Assembly (NCBI GenBank): GCA_963971425.1
Contig: OZ020524.1
Coordinates: forward strand, 17,363,845 to 17,427,844
Origin: Bryoerythrophyllum caledonicum
Lineage: Eukaryota > Streptophyta > Bryopsida > Pottiales > Pottiaceae
DNA: 64,000 nucleotides
Direction: 5' to 3'
Positions 1 through 10,410 of this stretch are shown here, one piece after another; position 1 is the first letter of the stretch; the number at the start of each line of letters is the position of its first letter. Below the pieces are notes generated by a model, which had not been told where the DNA came from, ran no database searches, and was given only the letters and a program-made list of their open reading frames with translations. The translations under genes were made by a program, and so were the position numbers.

Positions 1-396
1 GTGTTGTCCCACAACTCCCAATCTAGACATAGGGTAAAGGATTTGTGGGATTCTAGGGAAAGCAAGTCTTGCATTACATACCTCTTCCGCTTCTTCCTTC
101 CTCATGCCTCTAGTCATCATGTCCATCACCGTTTCGCCGCTGTAAAGCTTCTCAATCCCTTCCTCCACCGCCAAGGCCTCCATGGCCTGAAAACCCATCC
201 AAAACTTAAACTTGCTAAGTTCCGATGTTTGAATTGACTTACCTTTCTCCGTGGATGATGCTTTGGTTTTTATGTTGGAGCTTGTTATTTCTCCGCCTCT
301 CCTAGTAGTCTTTGAGCTTTGGGCTTTGAGTAGGCTCTTCTCTGGAGAATCCACCTCCATGTCGAGGCCTACTTGCCGCTTGTTGTTATCAGCCAT
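1..396 (-). CDS. 5' part of an unrecognised protein gene (runs off the window)
   Basis: On the minus strand an open frame starts with ATG at 396-394 and stays open to base 1 (132 codons). The protein begins MADNNKRQVGLDMEVDSPEK and is polar and Lys/Ser/Thr-rich for about 65 residues. Then comes a helix-prone stretch containing FWMGFQAMEALAVEEGIEKL and a Met/Glu/Arg-rich segment (TVMDMMTRGMRKEEAEE). A good splice donor (GAG|gtatgt, intron from 81) would end a 105-codon exon at 82; the frame also reads on past it. A second donor-like gtaag lies near 256. I do not recognise a family. The long open frame and non-random composition argue for real coding sequence, either a host gene or a transposon gag-like protein. 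Its upstream side is the G-rich region 400-2300. Confidence 0.4.
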   Translation of the reverse strand, partial: MADNNKRQVGLDMEVDSPEKSLLKAQSSKTTRRGGEITSSNIKTKASSTEKGKSIQTSELSKFKFWMGFQAMEALAVEEGIEKLYSGETVMDMMTRGMRKEEAEEVCNARLAFPRIPQILYPMSRLGVVGQH

Positions 397-2360
397 AGTC
401 GTGAGTAATCTCCAATGTAGCCTTGTGAGATACTGTGTATTGCCTAGATACTTGTAATAGAACCAGCTCAGCAGTAGTTGAGTTAGAGGAGTAACTTGTA
501 TGTCGCTTGAGATGAATGAGTAAGGAATTGATAAACAAAAGGTTAGGGTACTTACCTGGCCCGCTGGAGGGGGGAGGTTGCTATGTAGGGGAGGCGGGTC
601 GTTGGGGCTTGAGGAAGGTCGCAGGGCCAACTCTCCGCTTGCTGGGCCGCAGGTCGTTGCTGTTTTAGGGAGGTCACAGACCATTGAGGGTTCGGGGAGG
701 AGTCGTGGGCTGTTGAGGTCACTTGAGGTTTCGGGGGGCCAGTATGAGTCCTTCTACTCCTCGTGTGCGCTGTGTTGGGTATCTTGCGCGCTGCATTGAG
801 TTGCTCGTGCACTTGAGGAGACATGTTGCCCTTATGTGCTACGTTGGGACATCGCTTGTGTTCTCCGTTGAGTCTCTTGTGTTCGGGAGAAGACCTTCTC
901 CTCTGCTTGTGTACTCCATTGGACCACTTATGTACTGTGTGAAGTCTCTTGTGTATTGCGTTGAGTCAAGGCGGGTACTTTTGCACTGCTTGCTCTCTCC
1001 AGGTGGGTGATGTGCCGGATTTGGTGGTGGTTGTTGATGGGCGTTGGTTTTGATGTTGTTGTGGGCACTTGATTGTTGCTGTCTGTTGAGGTCGTTGGTT
1101 GCTTGTTTGTCTGGGTTCGTCGGGTTGGGGTCTCTGCTGTTGTTTTCTGCATGGTCGCAGACTTCTATTCGCGCGCCTGGCTTCTTCGTGCGTCGTACTG
1201 ATTGTGTGTCTGCGCCTTTTTGTAATGCAGGGTCTGTTGATCAGGGTCCCCGCGCCTTGCACGGTCTAGAGCGGTCTGAAGGTCCTAGGTCGCTGGTATT
1301 TATGAGGTCCGGGATGGGAGTCTAGGTCTTGTAGATGTTTTCTAATGAGGGTCGTGGGGATCTGTCTATGATGCCTGGGAGTCCGTGTCGTTGGGGTTCG
1401 CGCGGGAGCTGTGGGTTTGAGTCTCTGCGGTGTTTTCTTGTGCTGATTGTAAGGGTCTGTCTGGGAGGCCTGGGAGGTCTAGGTCGCTGGGATTTTAGAG
1501 GAGACTGTAGGTCTAAGTCCCGGTATATTGTTCTAGTCTTGTGAGGTTCGTAAAGAGTTTGTCTACAGGGGGGTTGTCAGTGTCGCTGGATTTTTCGAAG
1601 GATTTTCTCTGGATCTATCACCGGTGTTTCCAGGGAGCTTTTGGAGGGAAGGGAGCTATGGAGGTTTTCAGGAGAGAGGGGGCTATGGGTGGTGGGTGGG
1701 TTTTTAGGGGGTGCGGAGAAGGAGAAGGTCTGGGGAAGGAGAAGGTCTGGAGCAGGGTCTGTAGAAGGAGGGAGGGGAGGGGAGGGGGGAGAGAGTGTAG
1801 GGGAAGGGGAGGGTAAGGATCGTAGGGGAGCGAGGGATCTCGGTGCAACAGGGGAGGAGCTGTGGGGATGCAGGGAGAGAACGGTGAGAAAATGCAAAGG
1901 TAATGTGAGTTTATGTACCCGAAGGTTTTCGATCTCGTAATGTGTTGGTTGTGTTGTTTTTGCTTGACTTCGGAGATAGTTGGTGTTGGTCTGTTGGCTA
2001 TTGTGTTGTTGTCTAGTACTCCTTAGCTCTTGTGTCTTTAGTTTTGATGCTTTCGATTTTGGCGTTGTGTTTGCCTGCTGCCACTGCGTAGGATGTTGTG
2101 TAGGTTGCCCCCGATCTGGAAATTTTGGCCAGAGCTTCCACGTATGGTCTGGATCCGGTGGAGCTGATTTGTTTCACTGGTTGCGCAGGTCTGGCAACGT
2201 GCGTGGTGTATTCCTTGACGCCTTGGGAGTTGCTACAACTACTTCACTTCTTCTGAGGGCAGCTCTGTTACTGCTGCATCTGAACCACTTAATAAAGCAT
2301 ATTAATGTGTGTACACGAATGCATATTTTGCTACCGAGATCTAATATCAATATCAAATAA
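397..2360. repeat. GC-rich, degenerate low-complexity region with a polypurine tract
   Basis: There is no convincing gene here. Bases 780-980 hold degenerate repeats of a CTTGTGT...GTTGAGTC type. Bases 1240-1600 hold degenerate repeats of a GGTCTAGGTCGCTGG type. Bases 1640-1880 are strongly purine-rich on the plus strand. The short ORFs in this stretch follow the skewed base composition. The region lies upstream of the minus-strand ORF at 1-396 and may be its promoter side. Confidence 0.45.
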
Positions 2361-2519
2361 TTGCAAGAGATGGGAAGGTGAGAGGTAGCCTGTGGTGGTG
2401 AATTAGATCTGCTTTGCAGTAGTGCTAGGTGGTGACTTCGCGCAATCTTGAATCTTGAGTTCCTGGGTCGGGAAAGGGGGGACTTAATGGAGAGGTTTAC
2501 AGATCAAATCCTGGTTCTC

Positions 2520-2720
2520 CAGATCTGGGGTAGGTCGTTTTCTCTATGAACTAAATGATTGCAGATCTGGCCCCAACACTAAGTTCCCCGCTTCAGAGCA
2601 GACTTGCACAGATCTGCACCTACTTAGAGCATCTTCAAACTCCCCTCCACAGATCTGGTGTTGAGCCACCCAACACATCTACTTTGCATTCACAACTCAC
2701 ACTATACCACCACAGATCTG
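2520..2720. repeat. Cluster of five CAGATCTG palindromes
   Basis: The 8-bp palindrome CAGATCTG occurs at 2520, 2562, 2609, 2650 and 2713. The spacings are 42, 47, 41 and 63 bp. Related AGATCT sites lie at about 2338 and 2405. The sequence between the sites is not conserved, so this is not a simple tandem array. Confidence 0.6.
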
Positions 2721-2899
2721 CTCACTACGAGGGCTCACAATAGGGCCAGCCAACTCCTATCTCTTGTAGCTTGTAGCTCACAGGCTAAGTCCCCCACCTC
2801 CCCTCACCAGGAAATACGGAGCTCACACACTAGTCATTCTCCGAGCTCTTCCATCAAACTCTTACTACTTCTAGACTTGTGTGCATATTAAGTTGTACA

Positions 2900-3460
2900 C
2901 ACCTCTTCATGATTTTTGCATGGATAATCTCTCTAAGTGGCATATTTTGAGGGAGTCAATGTTAATTAGGTGCCATGTGGTGTACTAACTAAAGCTAGCC
3001 CAAAAATCTCTTATCAATCCACCAACTACACTATGGTCAACAGAAATTCGAGAGATGCATGACTGTTCGAAATTTTTGCTCACCACATATTTAATGAGTA
3101 CAACATGGCTATTGTCTTCTATGCATGGACATGGTCAATGTATTTTGACACAAGATAATGGCATATTTTCCCACTACACATTACATTAATTTCATGGATC
3201 TATGTCCTATGGATATAGAAAGTAGCCATTTCTTGAGAAAAGCAGTTATGTTAAAATATCAATAAAATAATAAATCATTGGATCTAAAATGTAAACAATG
3301 GATACAATCACTATGACTTCCTCTATTAGAAGAAGTTTTTTTGAAGTATCAATAAAATTCTTAACTTCTACGTGGTTCTAAGTAGAATCAATGAGGGTTG
3401 CCACAAACTTTCTCTCACTGTTTACCAATCTAATAAATTGCACTATTCAAGTTCTACAGT
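2900..3460. other. AT-rich intergenic DNA, no gene seen
   Basis: I see no gene with coding character. A 45-base stretch (CACATTACATTAATTT... then a GGATCTATGTCCTA-like string) recurs in related form near 31676-31710, so part of this is a dispersed repeat. Confidence 0.4.
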
Positions 3461-3822
3461 ACTATAGGTGAACCTCTAGTTTGGCACCTCCATGCCAAAG
3501 AATTAATTAAAGTGGGAAAAGGCCATTTGGCATCCAAAATAACAATAAAGTAACTTTTGGCAAAAAATCACAATTTACTATGTCTAGCACATTCCATGGG
3601 GCTTGAATCCAAGACTATGGGGCTCCAAATCTGAGTCTTCATGCACATGTAAACCAAGATAAAGACCTTTCCAAGCCCCATTTCCCTTTGATGTCTCCTC
3701 TTATTATAAGTTCTGTAAATAAATAGTTTCTTCAATTTTGGCATTTTCACATAATATTTTCCAAATTAATTTGGCATGTATTTTTTTCATTAATAAAGCC
3801 AAACTAGAGGTTCACCTATGGT
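3461..3822. mobile_element. MITE, family M, copy 1
   Basis: This non-coding element of about 350 bp has a perfect 19-bp terminal inverted repeat: GGTGAACCTCTAGTTTGGC at 3467 and its complement ending at 3816. Internal motifs near each end (TTGGCACCTCCATGCC and AATTTGGCATG) are shared with the copies at 5025 and around 37950/41742. The outer bases resemble TACCATAGG, which suggests a TA-flanked Tc1/mariner-derived MITE. The short minus-strand ORF inside it is a by-product. Confidence 0.8.
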
Positions 3823-3829
3823 AGTACTA

Positions 3830-4339
3830 TTCAATATCTGTAATAGCATTATTCAGTTCTAAAGTACCATGCCCAGTCCACCAGCCTTTCCTAAGAAATT
3901 GCTTAAGGCAACATAACCTTTTTATTAAATGTCAAATTTAGAAATGAATCGTACTTCCATCATGCATCCAATGATGTTCATCAACAATAGAATTTTGAAG
4001 ATGAAGAATTCTAATCTTGGAAGGAGGCTCACGTGAATTAATAGTCTATATGTTCCACAACTAAATCCTTGTCCAGTAGATATAGATTAGTAGTATGGAC
4101 TCAAAGAGGAATGTTATAAATTGACATCATAAGCCTGTCCAAACCTTCAAAAGTCTCCCAAAAAGACTCCTAGGAGTTTGGGGGTCAAACATCTATTTGG
4201 AGGACAACAATCTTGCTATGTGCTCCAATAGTGGAGAAACAAACTAGAAAGAGCAAGAAGAAAGCAAAGGATCCTACTAGAAACATCGTAATCCATTAAA
4301 TTTTTTCTTCATCATGTGCTCATTTTTAGCTAAAGATGA
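3830..4339. other. Intergenic DNA, no gene seen
   Basis: About 500 bp between MITE copy 1 and the first family-R repeat, with no open frame of coding character and no clear inverted repeat. Confidence 0.3.
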
Positions 4340-4982
4340 TCTCTAACTTTGGAACGTCAGAAGATGCCACTGGTGGCCAAAGTATTCTACATGTATGGTG
4401 TCGTATTTGAAGATGACAAGGTTCAGATATTGATGACTTGTAAATGAAAGATGTAATTAGAAGAATCTTCAATTAAAAGGTGTAAGTTTTGCTAAACTTT
4501 TATATATCTTTTGTACTCTACACAGTAAAAATACATGCTTACATATACGGTTCTTGACTGACGTTTAAGGATTAAAGGTCCAAGAAGTTAGATTTGAGTT
4601 CCAACTTGACGATTCAACGCCTTTGACATACAAAGTGTTAGAATTGATGTATACAATAGTTACAAAAGTTTGATTTTGTGTTGAGCCTGAGCCAATGAGA
4701 CGAGACATTTCAAGGTTTAGATAATTAATGCACCTACTACATGTTTGAGAAGTTGCAAAATGATCATGTATTCTACAAGTATGGTGTAGTATTTGAACAT
4801 GATAAGATTTAGGTATTGAAATGACCTCCAAGTGGACGATGTTAGTTGAAGAATCTTCAATCCAAAGGTTTAAGTCTCGGTCAACTTTAATACATTTTTT
4901 GTATTCTACGAATAAAATACGTGACCGTATACATGGTCCCCACAAATCCTAAACCTATATAGACAGTCCTCCACAGCCCTTA
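4340..4982 (+). repeat. Dispersed repeat family R, two adjacent copies
   Basis: Two diverged copies lie end to end (about 4340-4578 and 4576-4982). Shared landmarks, in order: AACGTCAGAAGATGCCA, TTCTACATGTATGGTGT, TTTGAACATGATAAG-like, AATGAAAGATG/TTAGTTGAAGAATCTTCAAT, GGTGTAAGT, then a stretch ending GGTTCTTGACTGACGTT. The same order recurs at 5397, 9296-10410 and 17957. No coding capacity is seen; the family is probably a non-autonomous transposon or an unclassified interspersed repeat. Confidence 0.7.
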
Positions 4983-5024
4983 AACATCAATCAAAAATTG
5001 TATTATATCCATGCACGTATATTA

Positions 5025-5392
5025 CCATAGGTGAACCTCTGGTTCGGCACCTCAATGCCGAATGATTAGTTAAAGTGAAAAAATGACATTCGACATTCAA
5101 AATGATAATAATGTAATTTTCGGCAAGGAGTCATAGACGATTGTATTTTACCTACTTTGATGTCCATGGGGATTGAACTCAAGACCTTGGGATTCCAAAC
5201 CCAAGAGTTCATGCATGAGAGGCCATGAATGAAGACCTTTCCAAGCCTTAATCCCCTTTGATGTCTCTCAATGCGACAAAATCTGTAAATATACATTTTT
5301 TATAAATTTGGCATTTAAAATTTTTTATTTTCCACTTAATTCGGCATGGACTTTTCTAATTATTTTAAGCCGAACTAGAGGTTCACCTACGG
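5025..5392. mobile_element. MITE, family M, copy 2 (TA target duplication)
   Basis: This 368-bp element is flanked by TA at 5023-5024 and 5393-5394. Its ends read CCATAGGTGAACCTCTGGTTCGG and the complement of CCGTAGGTGAACCTCTAGTTCGG. The interior matches the copy at 3461-3822 in order and orientation. TA duplication and absence of a gene fit a Tc1/mariner-derived (Stowaway-like) MITE. Confidence 0.8.
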
Positions 5393-5396
5393 TACT

Positions 5397-5570
5397 ATGT
5401 AGATTACAAAACATGTATTAAAGTTTAGCAAGACTTACTCCTTTGGATTAAAGATTCTTCAATTAATAACATCTTTCATTTGGAGGTCATTTTAATATCT
5501 GAACCATATCATGTTCAAATATGACAAAATACATGTAGAATACTGTGGCTACCATCGGGCTTTTAAACGT
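5397..5570 (-). repeat. Dispersed repeat family R, partial copy
   Basis: A reverse-orientation partial copy directly follows MITE copy 2. It reads AAGACTTACTCCTTTGGATTA, AAGATTCTTCAATTAATAACATC, GAGGTCATTTTAATATCTGAA and ATCATGTTCAAATA, which are complements of the family-R landmarks. Confidence 0.65.
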
Positions 5571-6028
5571 TGAACCTTTTAAGGCCGATCGACCGTGTAT
5601 GGGTCTGTTCTCAACAAAAACCTTCATAGAAAGCGCTATAGGCTACCTCAAAGGAACAAATTGACCGCGACTTAGAGGTGGAGGAAGACAGTCATCTTTT
5701 GAGACCATCCCCACCACAATCAATGCAAGCATCGACAAGCTACAGTGATTTCCTCAACACAAGATTTTTGTTCTCAAATGTAACCATTGCGTAGATGCCA
5801 TTTTGCACGATCTATAATACTTGTAGATCCTCACAGACCAAAAAAAGCTTATCGGCCTTGTAAGGGTTAAGGATCAAATGAATAGAATCCGCAGTACAAA
5901 TGTAAAAAATACTCTCTATCCAAGACATGAATGAATACCGAACGAATGAAATAGTAGATGGATGAATGAAGAATTCAGTGGATGAATGAAATGTGGCCTC
6001 ACGACATCGCCAACCAGAAAATCCAAAA
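5571..6028. promoter_or_regulatory. Upstream region of RPC8
   Basis: About 450 bp between the family-R repeat and the RPC8 5' region. It contains repeated GAATGAATGAA/GGATGAATGAA stretches at 5928-5992. I see no convincing TATA box; the transcription start cannot be fixed from sequence alone. Confidence 0.3.
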
Positions 6029-6136
6029 ATGGAGCCGGGATCGATGCAAACTCGGTTGAATTCCGATGCGCCTGAAGTCTATCATGGTCGCACTTCACCG
6101 ATTGCAACACCGATCGACGAATTAGTTCAAGCGTAG
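6029..6136 (+). other. Upstream ORF in the RPC8 5' leader
   Basis: A 35-codon ORF (ATG 6029, TAG 6134-6136) lies in the same frame as, and 21 bp upstream of, the RPC8 start codon at 6158. Its product starts MEPGSMQTRLNSDAPEVYHG. The in-frame stop separates it from RPC8, so it would be an upstream ORF if the transcript begins 5' of 6029. It could lower RPC8 translation, or simply lie in non-transcribed DNA. Confidence 0.4.
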
Positions 6137-6157
6137 AAGGAATTGACAGACATCGCC

Positions 6158-8041
6158 ATGTTCGTGTTGACGGAGTTGCAGGACAATCTGCGGGTGCCGC
6201 CCCAGAGCCTCAGCATCCCGCTGCTGGAGGCCCTCACGCAGGAGCTCGCCACCATCTACCTCGACAAGGTCTTTTTCAAATCCTCGCTCGTCGCATTCCT
6301 TCACGCTTGGGTTGTTTGGGTTCTGAGTGGGGTGTGCTCTGGTTGCAACAGGTGGTCAAGGATTTGGGGCTCTGCGTGACTTTGTATGATATCAGTAACG
6401 TCGAGGGCGGATCGGTGTTTCCCGGCGATGGCGCGCCTCATTTCACGGTTCGCTTTCTCACAGAGAATCACTTACTTGCAGTATCGGTTTACGGTTTACG
6501 GTTTTAAGGAAGAGGTTTAGGGTGGAAACGCTAAGCGAGTAGGGTTTAGGGTTTAAGGAGGGATTGGTATCGAACTACTACAACACGTAAGGTTTTTAGG
6601 GCTTTCAAGGTTTAAGGAAGACGTGAAGCGTTTATTGTTGGGAAGCGATTGCTATTAGGGTTTGGGGGTTAAGGAAGAGGTTTAGGGTGAAAACGCTAAG
6701 CGAGTAGGGTTTAGGTGTAAGGAAGAAGTGTAGTGTTTATTCGGAAAAGGATTGGTATCGAACTACTACAATGTAAGATTTTTAGGGTTTTCAGGGTTTA
6801 AGGAAGACGTGCAGCGGTTATTGTTGGGAAGGATTTAGGGTTTCGAGGGTATGAGGAAGAGGCGAAGTGTGTGGTTTTTCATGAAGGGAGTGGTATTGAA
6901 CTCAACTAAAAGGCGCTCAGTCTCGGAATTCGTCACTTTGGAGCCTTTGGTTCAGTCACAAAATTTTTGGCTTCTGATTGAAATCAATCTGTTTTTGAGC
7001 AGGTGGACTTTAGGTTGGTGATGTTTCGCCCTTTCGTTGGCGAGGTGTTGATAGCAAAATTGAAGAGATGTGACAAAGCAGGCCTGTACTGTACGTTTTA
7101 GTCTCTTTCTCAATCAATTCTACTGTTGTGTGGAGAATAAACCTTGATTGTTAGTAGATTGAATTTCTATTACTTGTTGGTTGCTTACTTGACCGATTTT
7201 GCAGTGTCGCTGGGTAGTTTTTTTGAGGACATACACATTCCCGAGCATCTCCTGCAACAGCCTTCCGTATTGTACAGTCGCTTTACCCTTGTACATTTTA
7301 GCGTAATTTTTCCGACGTCTTGGAAACGAAAAAGAAATTATGTAGTTATTTTTTGGAACATTTGAAACATTTTACTCCAGGTTTTGTTGTTCTCTAGATA
7401 TTTGTGCATGTGTTTTAATGCAAGTTGGTTGAATCTGGAGCAGTGATGAGGAGGAGAAGCTGTGGGTTTGGAACTACAATGGCACTGATATGTTCATAGA
7501 CCTTGAGGAAGATGTGAGTCACTTTTCTTTTTATTGATTTTTTGAGGTTCGGAATGTGTATACTTCGATGCTCATTGACGGGACTCCCACTTGCTTGCAG
7601 GTTCGATTTCGAGTAGTGCAAGTGAAATATCCGCCAATTCCTCTTGAGCAAGTCAAAGATGCGAGGCCTTTCGCTCCTATGACCATCACGGTATGCAATC
7701 TATCATACTACAAATGAGAAGTTGTTTGGTTGTTTTGGAATAGAACATGTCCTATGAAACAAACAACTATGTCATGCCTAGGTTGATGTTATAATTTACT
7801 AAGTTTTCAAGGTTCTGATTGTCCTACTATCTCTCTGACATGTGTATTCCTAGAATATTCTAGATGCCATCTAGATAAATCATCTTCAAATTTTTCCAAA
7901 CACCGTCGTCATGGCTGTGGTTTCACAGTTTTTCATGTACACAAGTGGCATGTTATTCTAAGCGCTTTGTTTTGTGTTATTGGATGATTGCAGGGTGATA
8001 TCAATGCGGATGGACTGGGGCTTGTCTCATGGTGGTCATAG
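6158..8041 (+). CDS. RPC8: DNA-directed RNA polymerase III subunit RPC8 (Rpc25/Rpb7-like)
   Basis: Seven exons: 6158-6268, 6352-6447, 7003-7090, 7205-7271, 7444-7513, 7601-7690, 7994-8041. All phases agree and give 189 aa. The protein is the Pol III stalk subunit (Rpb7/RpoE family) that pairs with CGRP/Rpc17 and helps initiation at tRNA and 5S genes in the nucleus. Residues 1-80 form the Rpb7 N-terminal fold (start MFVLTELQDNLRVPP; LGLCVTLYDISNVEGG; FPGDGAPHFT). Then come FRPFVGEVL and LGSFFEDIHIPEHLL, entering the OB-type domain with KLWVWNYNG, VRFRVVQVKYPP and ARPFAPMTI. The end (DGLGLVSWW) is the usual RPC8 C-terminus. Length fits the family. The start was chosen because family members begin with MF.L. 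Intron 3 uses donor ACT|gtacgt, so the exact Tyr-Leu junction is the least certain point. Confidence 0.92.
6506..6910 (+). repeat. Tandem ~165-bp duplication with telomere-like TTTAGGG motifs (RPC8 intron 2)
   Basis: Within RPC8 intron 2 (6448-7002) a unit starting AAGGAAGAGGTTTAGGGTG occurs at 6506 and 6671, with a shorter, diverged third start near 6848. The units share AACGCTAAGCGAGTAGGGTTTAG and ATTGGTATCGAACTACTACAA. TTTAGGG or close variants appear at least five times. Confidence 0.7.
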
Positions 8042-8990
8042 TGAACCTCTCTTTAGTAGTTGGGAGCAACATATTCTCATTCTTACGGTATTGTAAATAT
8101 ACCTTCACAAATCTGAGGTGCATTTCATGTCAAACCTTCCTTGCTACGACTTGTCAATATGACTTGAAAATGCTCATTTAGAGAACTCATTAGTACAGAT
8201 AGGTCATGTCTAAATATTTTGATAGGACCTTCTTCTGTTAGCGCAAGAGCTTCATCGATAGTGCTCAGATTACAATGGAGAGATGATTTTGACCTGTATT
8301 TGTCCCACCCTGTGCAAGGAATGTGTCTAACTTTCAGACTTATCTGGATAGTTTACTTTAATTTCCCCTTATCTGAAAATTGGGTGTGAACAACGTTGTA
8401 GAGGTGTTTTCACTTGAAGGACTTCTTTTTTAACATGAAAGTAGGAAGTATGGGGATGTGGTGCACATCTTTATAAAGTGTCTCTTGGCACCTTCAAAGT
8501 TGCAACCTTATAATTGCTTTTTGTAACACTTGTTAACTTTAGGTGTTTGAATATCAAGTTTTCAACTCCCAATATCTTTGAGAATCCTTCATCAAATGGC
8601 TTCTCATTGTAAATCATTTGTAATGTCTCAAGGCTTGAGCTTGGTTTCTAATACCAAGTGATTTGTGTACTATGGGCACGTGAAAATTTATTTCTCTTCA
8701 TTCTCCCTTTTGTAAATTTGTATACTGTAGAGAGTGTCATGGCATTCCCAAGATAGAGGTTACACCAAGACTCAAACTAGGTGATTGAATTGTATACATT
8801 TCAATGGAAGTCAATCTCCATTTTTTTATAGAAATGACCGTATAATCTATTTTGGAAAGATTGAGAATGGGCAGCAAAGGTAATACCACCCCCTATTATT
8901 TATCATATAATTGATGAATATCTCGCTTGACTATAGTGCTCCTCAAACATGCCTTGTGAAAAAAAAAACTTCCCACTTCCTCCACCATCA
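8042..8990. other. RPC8 3' region and intergenic DNA
   Basis: Begins right after the RPC8 stop. AT-rich, with no supported gene. A transcript end is expected within the first few hundred bases, but no single poly(A) signal stands out. Confidence 0.35.
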
Positions 8991-9056
8991 CCAATGGAAT
9001 ATGGAGGGTTTTAGGATTTATGGTTTAGGTTTAAGGTTTAACCCTTTAAGGATGAT

Positions 9057-9128
9057 GGCCAAATGTGGTCCTCACGAGTCAAAGATTTGGTCAGCATAAT
9101 CTGTGACACGTGAGGACCACATTTGGCC
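9057..9128. repeat. Perfect 20-bp inverted repeat (hairpin 1)
   Basis: GGCCAAATGTGGTCCTCACG at 9057-9076 is followed after 32 bp by its exact complement at 9109-9128. The outer flanks read AACCCTTTAAGGATGATG and CCCATAAAGGATTAA, so the hairpin is the core of a small foldback element with CCTTTAAGG-like borders. Confidence 0.75.
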
Positions 9129-9192
9129 ATTGCCCATAAAGGATTAAATGTGCTAAAGAACATGGATAAACCTTAACCCTTTAAGGAAGAGG

Positions 9193-9285
9193 TGGCTATG
9201 GATGATGGGAGATTTACCAGTGTTACACTAGATTATATTCCACATACTCTATTATGCTTGTAGATTTTTCCATCATCCATAGCCA
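9193..9285. repeat. Perfect 16-bp inverted repeat (hairpin 2)
   Basis: TGGCTATGGATGATGG at 9193-9208 pairs with CCATCATCCATAGCCA at 9270-9285. Flanks are CCCTTTAAGGAAGAGG on the left and TCCTTAAAGGAGTAAAGG on the right, like hairpin 1. Confidence 0.75.
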
Positions 9286-9295
9286 ACTGGTCCTT

Positions 9296-10410
9296 AAAGG
9301 AGTAAAGGTTTGAGAAGCTAGATTTGGGTTGCAACATGATGTTTTCTGTGTATTCCGACGTACAAGATGTAAGAATTTATATATTCAATTGTTACAGAAA
9401 TATGTATTCATAATGAGGCCAATCCAATGAGACATGGCATTTCAAGTTTAAATCATTATTGCACTTGCAACAAGTTTAAGAATTTGCAATATGGTCATAT
9501 ATTCTACATGTATGGTGTTGTATTTGGACATGATATGGTTCACTTATTGAAATAACCTCTCAATGAAAGATGTTAGTTGAAAAATCTTCAATCCAAAGGT
9601 GTAAGTCTTACTGAATTTTAATACATCTTTAAAAAACTCTATGAGTTAAATACATGAATGTATATATGGTCCCCCATAGACCTTTAAGGGTTGACCCTTA
9701 AATGTCACTCAGGAACCATATATGCAAGGACGTATTTTACTTTATAGAATACAAAAAATGTACCAAAGTTTAGCAAGACTTACACCTCTAGATTGAAGAT
9801 TCTTCAACTAACAATCTTACATTGAGAGGTCATTTCAATATGTGAACCTTATCATGTTCAAATACGACACCATACATGTAGAATATAGTATTGTGGCCAC
9901 TAGAGGCACCATCTTATGTTCAAGAGTTAACCCTTAAACGTCAGAAGGTGCCGCTCATGGCGACAACATTCTACACATATAATGTTGTATTTGAACATGA
10001 TAAGGTTCACATATTGAAATGACCTCCAAATGAAAGATTTTAGTTGAAGAATTTTCAATCCGAAGGTGTAAGTCTTGCTTGCTAGACTGTAGTATTTTTG
10101 GTATTCTACAGAGTAAAATACGTCCCTGTACATATGGTTCCCGACTGACATTCAAGGGTTAACCCTTAAGTGCCGTTGGTGACCACAATATTCTACACGT
10201 ATAATGTTGTATTTGAACATGATAAGGTTCACATATTGAAATGACCTCTAAATGAAAGATGTTAGTCAAAGAATTTTCAATCCAAAGGAGTAAGTCTTGC
10301 TAGACTGTAGTACTTTTTGGTACTCTACAAAGTAAAATACGTCCCTGTACATACGATTCCCTACATCCCTTTACATACGGTCCGCGACTGACGTTCAAGG
10401 GTTAAAATCT
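9296..10410. repeat. Four clustered copies of repeat family R
   Basis: Copies lie at about 9296-9690 (+), 9690-9935 (-), 9935-10165 (+) and 10165-10410 (+). Shared landmarks include TTGTATTTGAACATGATAAG, GGTTCACATATTGAAATGACC, AATGAAAGAT...TTAGTTGAAGAAT, AATCCAAAGG.GTAAGTCTTGCT and AAAATACGTCCCTGTACATA. Junctions carry GTTAACCCTTAA(A/G)-like sequence. The inverted second copy gives the block large foldback potential. No coding capacity. Confidence 0.75.

Noticed and set aside
552-1325. Overlapping ORFs on both strands in the G-rich region
   Set aside because: Biased composition keeps several frames open; no domain, splice pattern or homology supports them.
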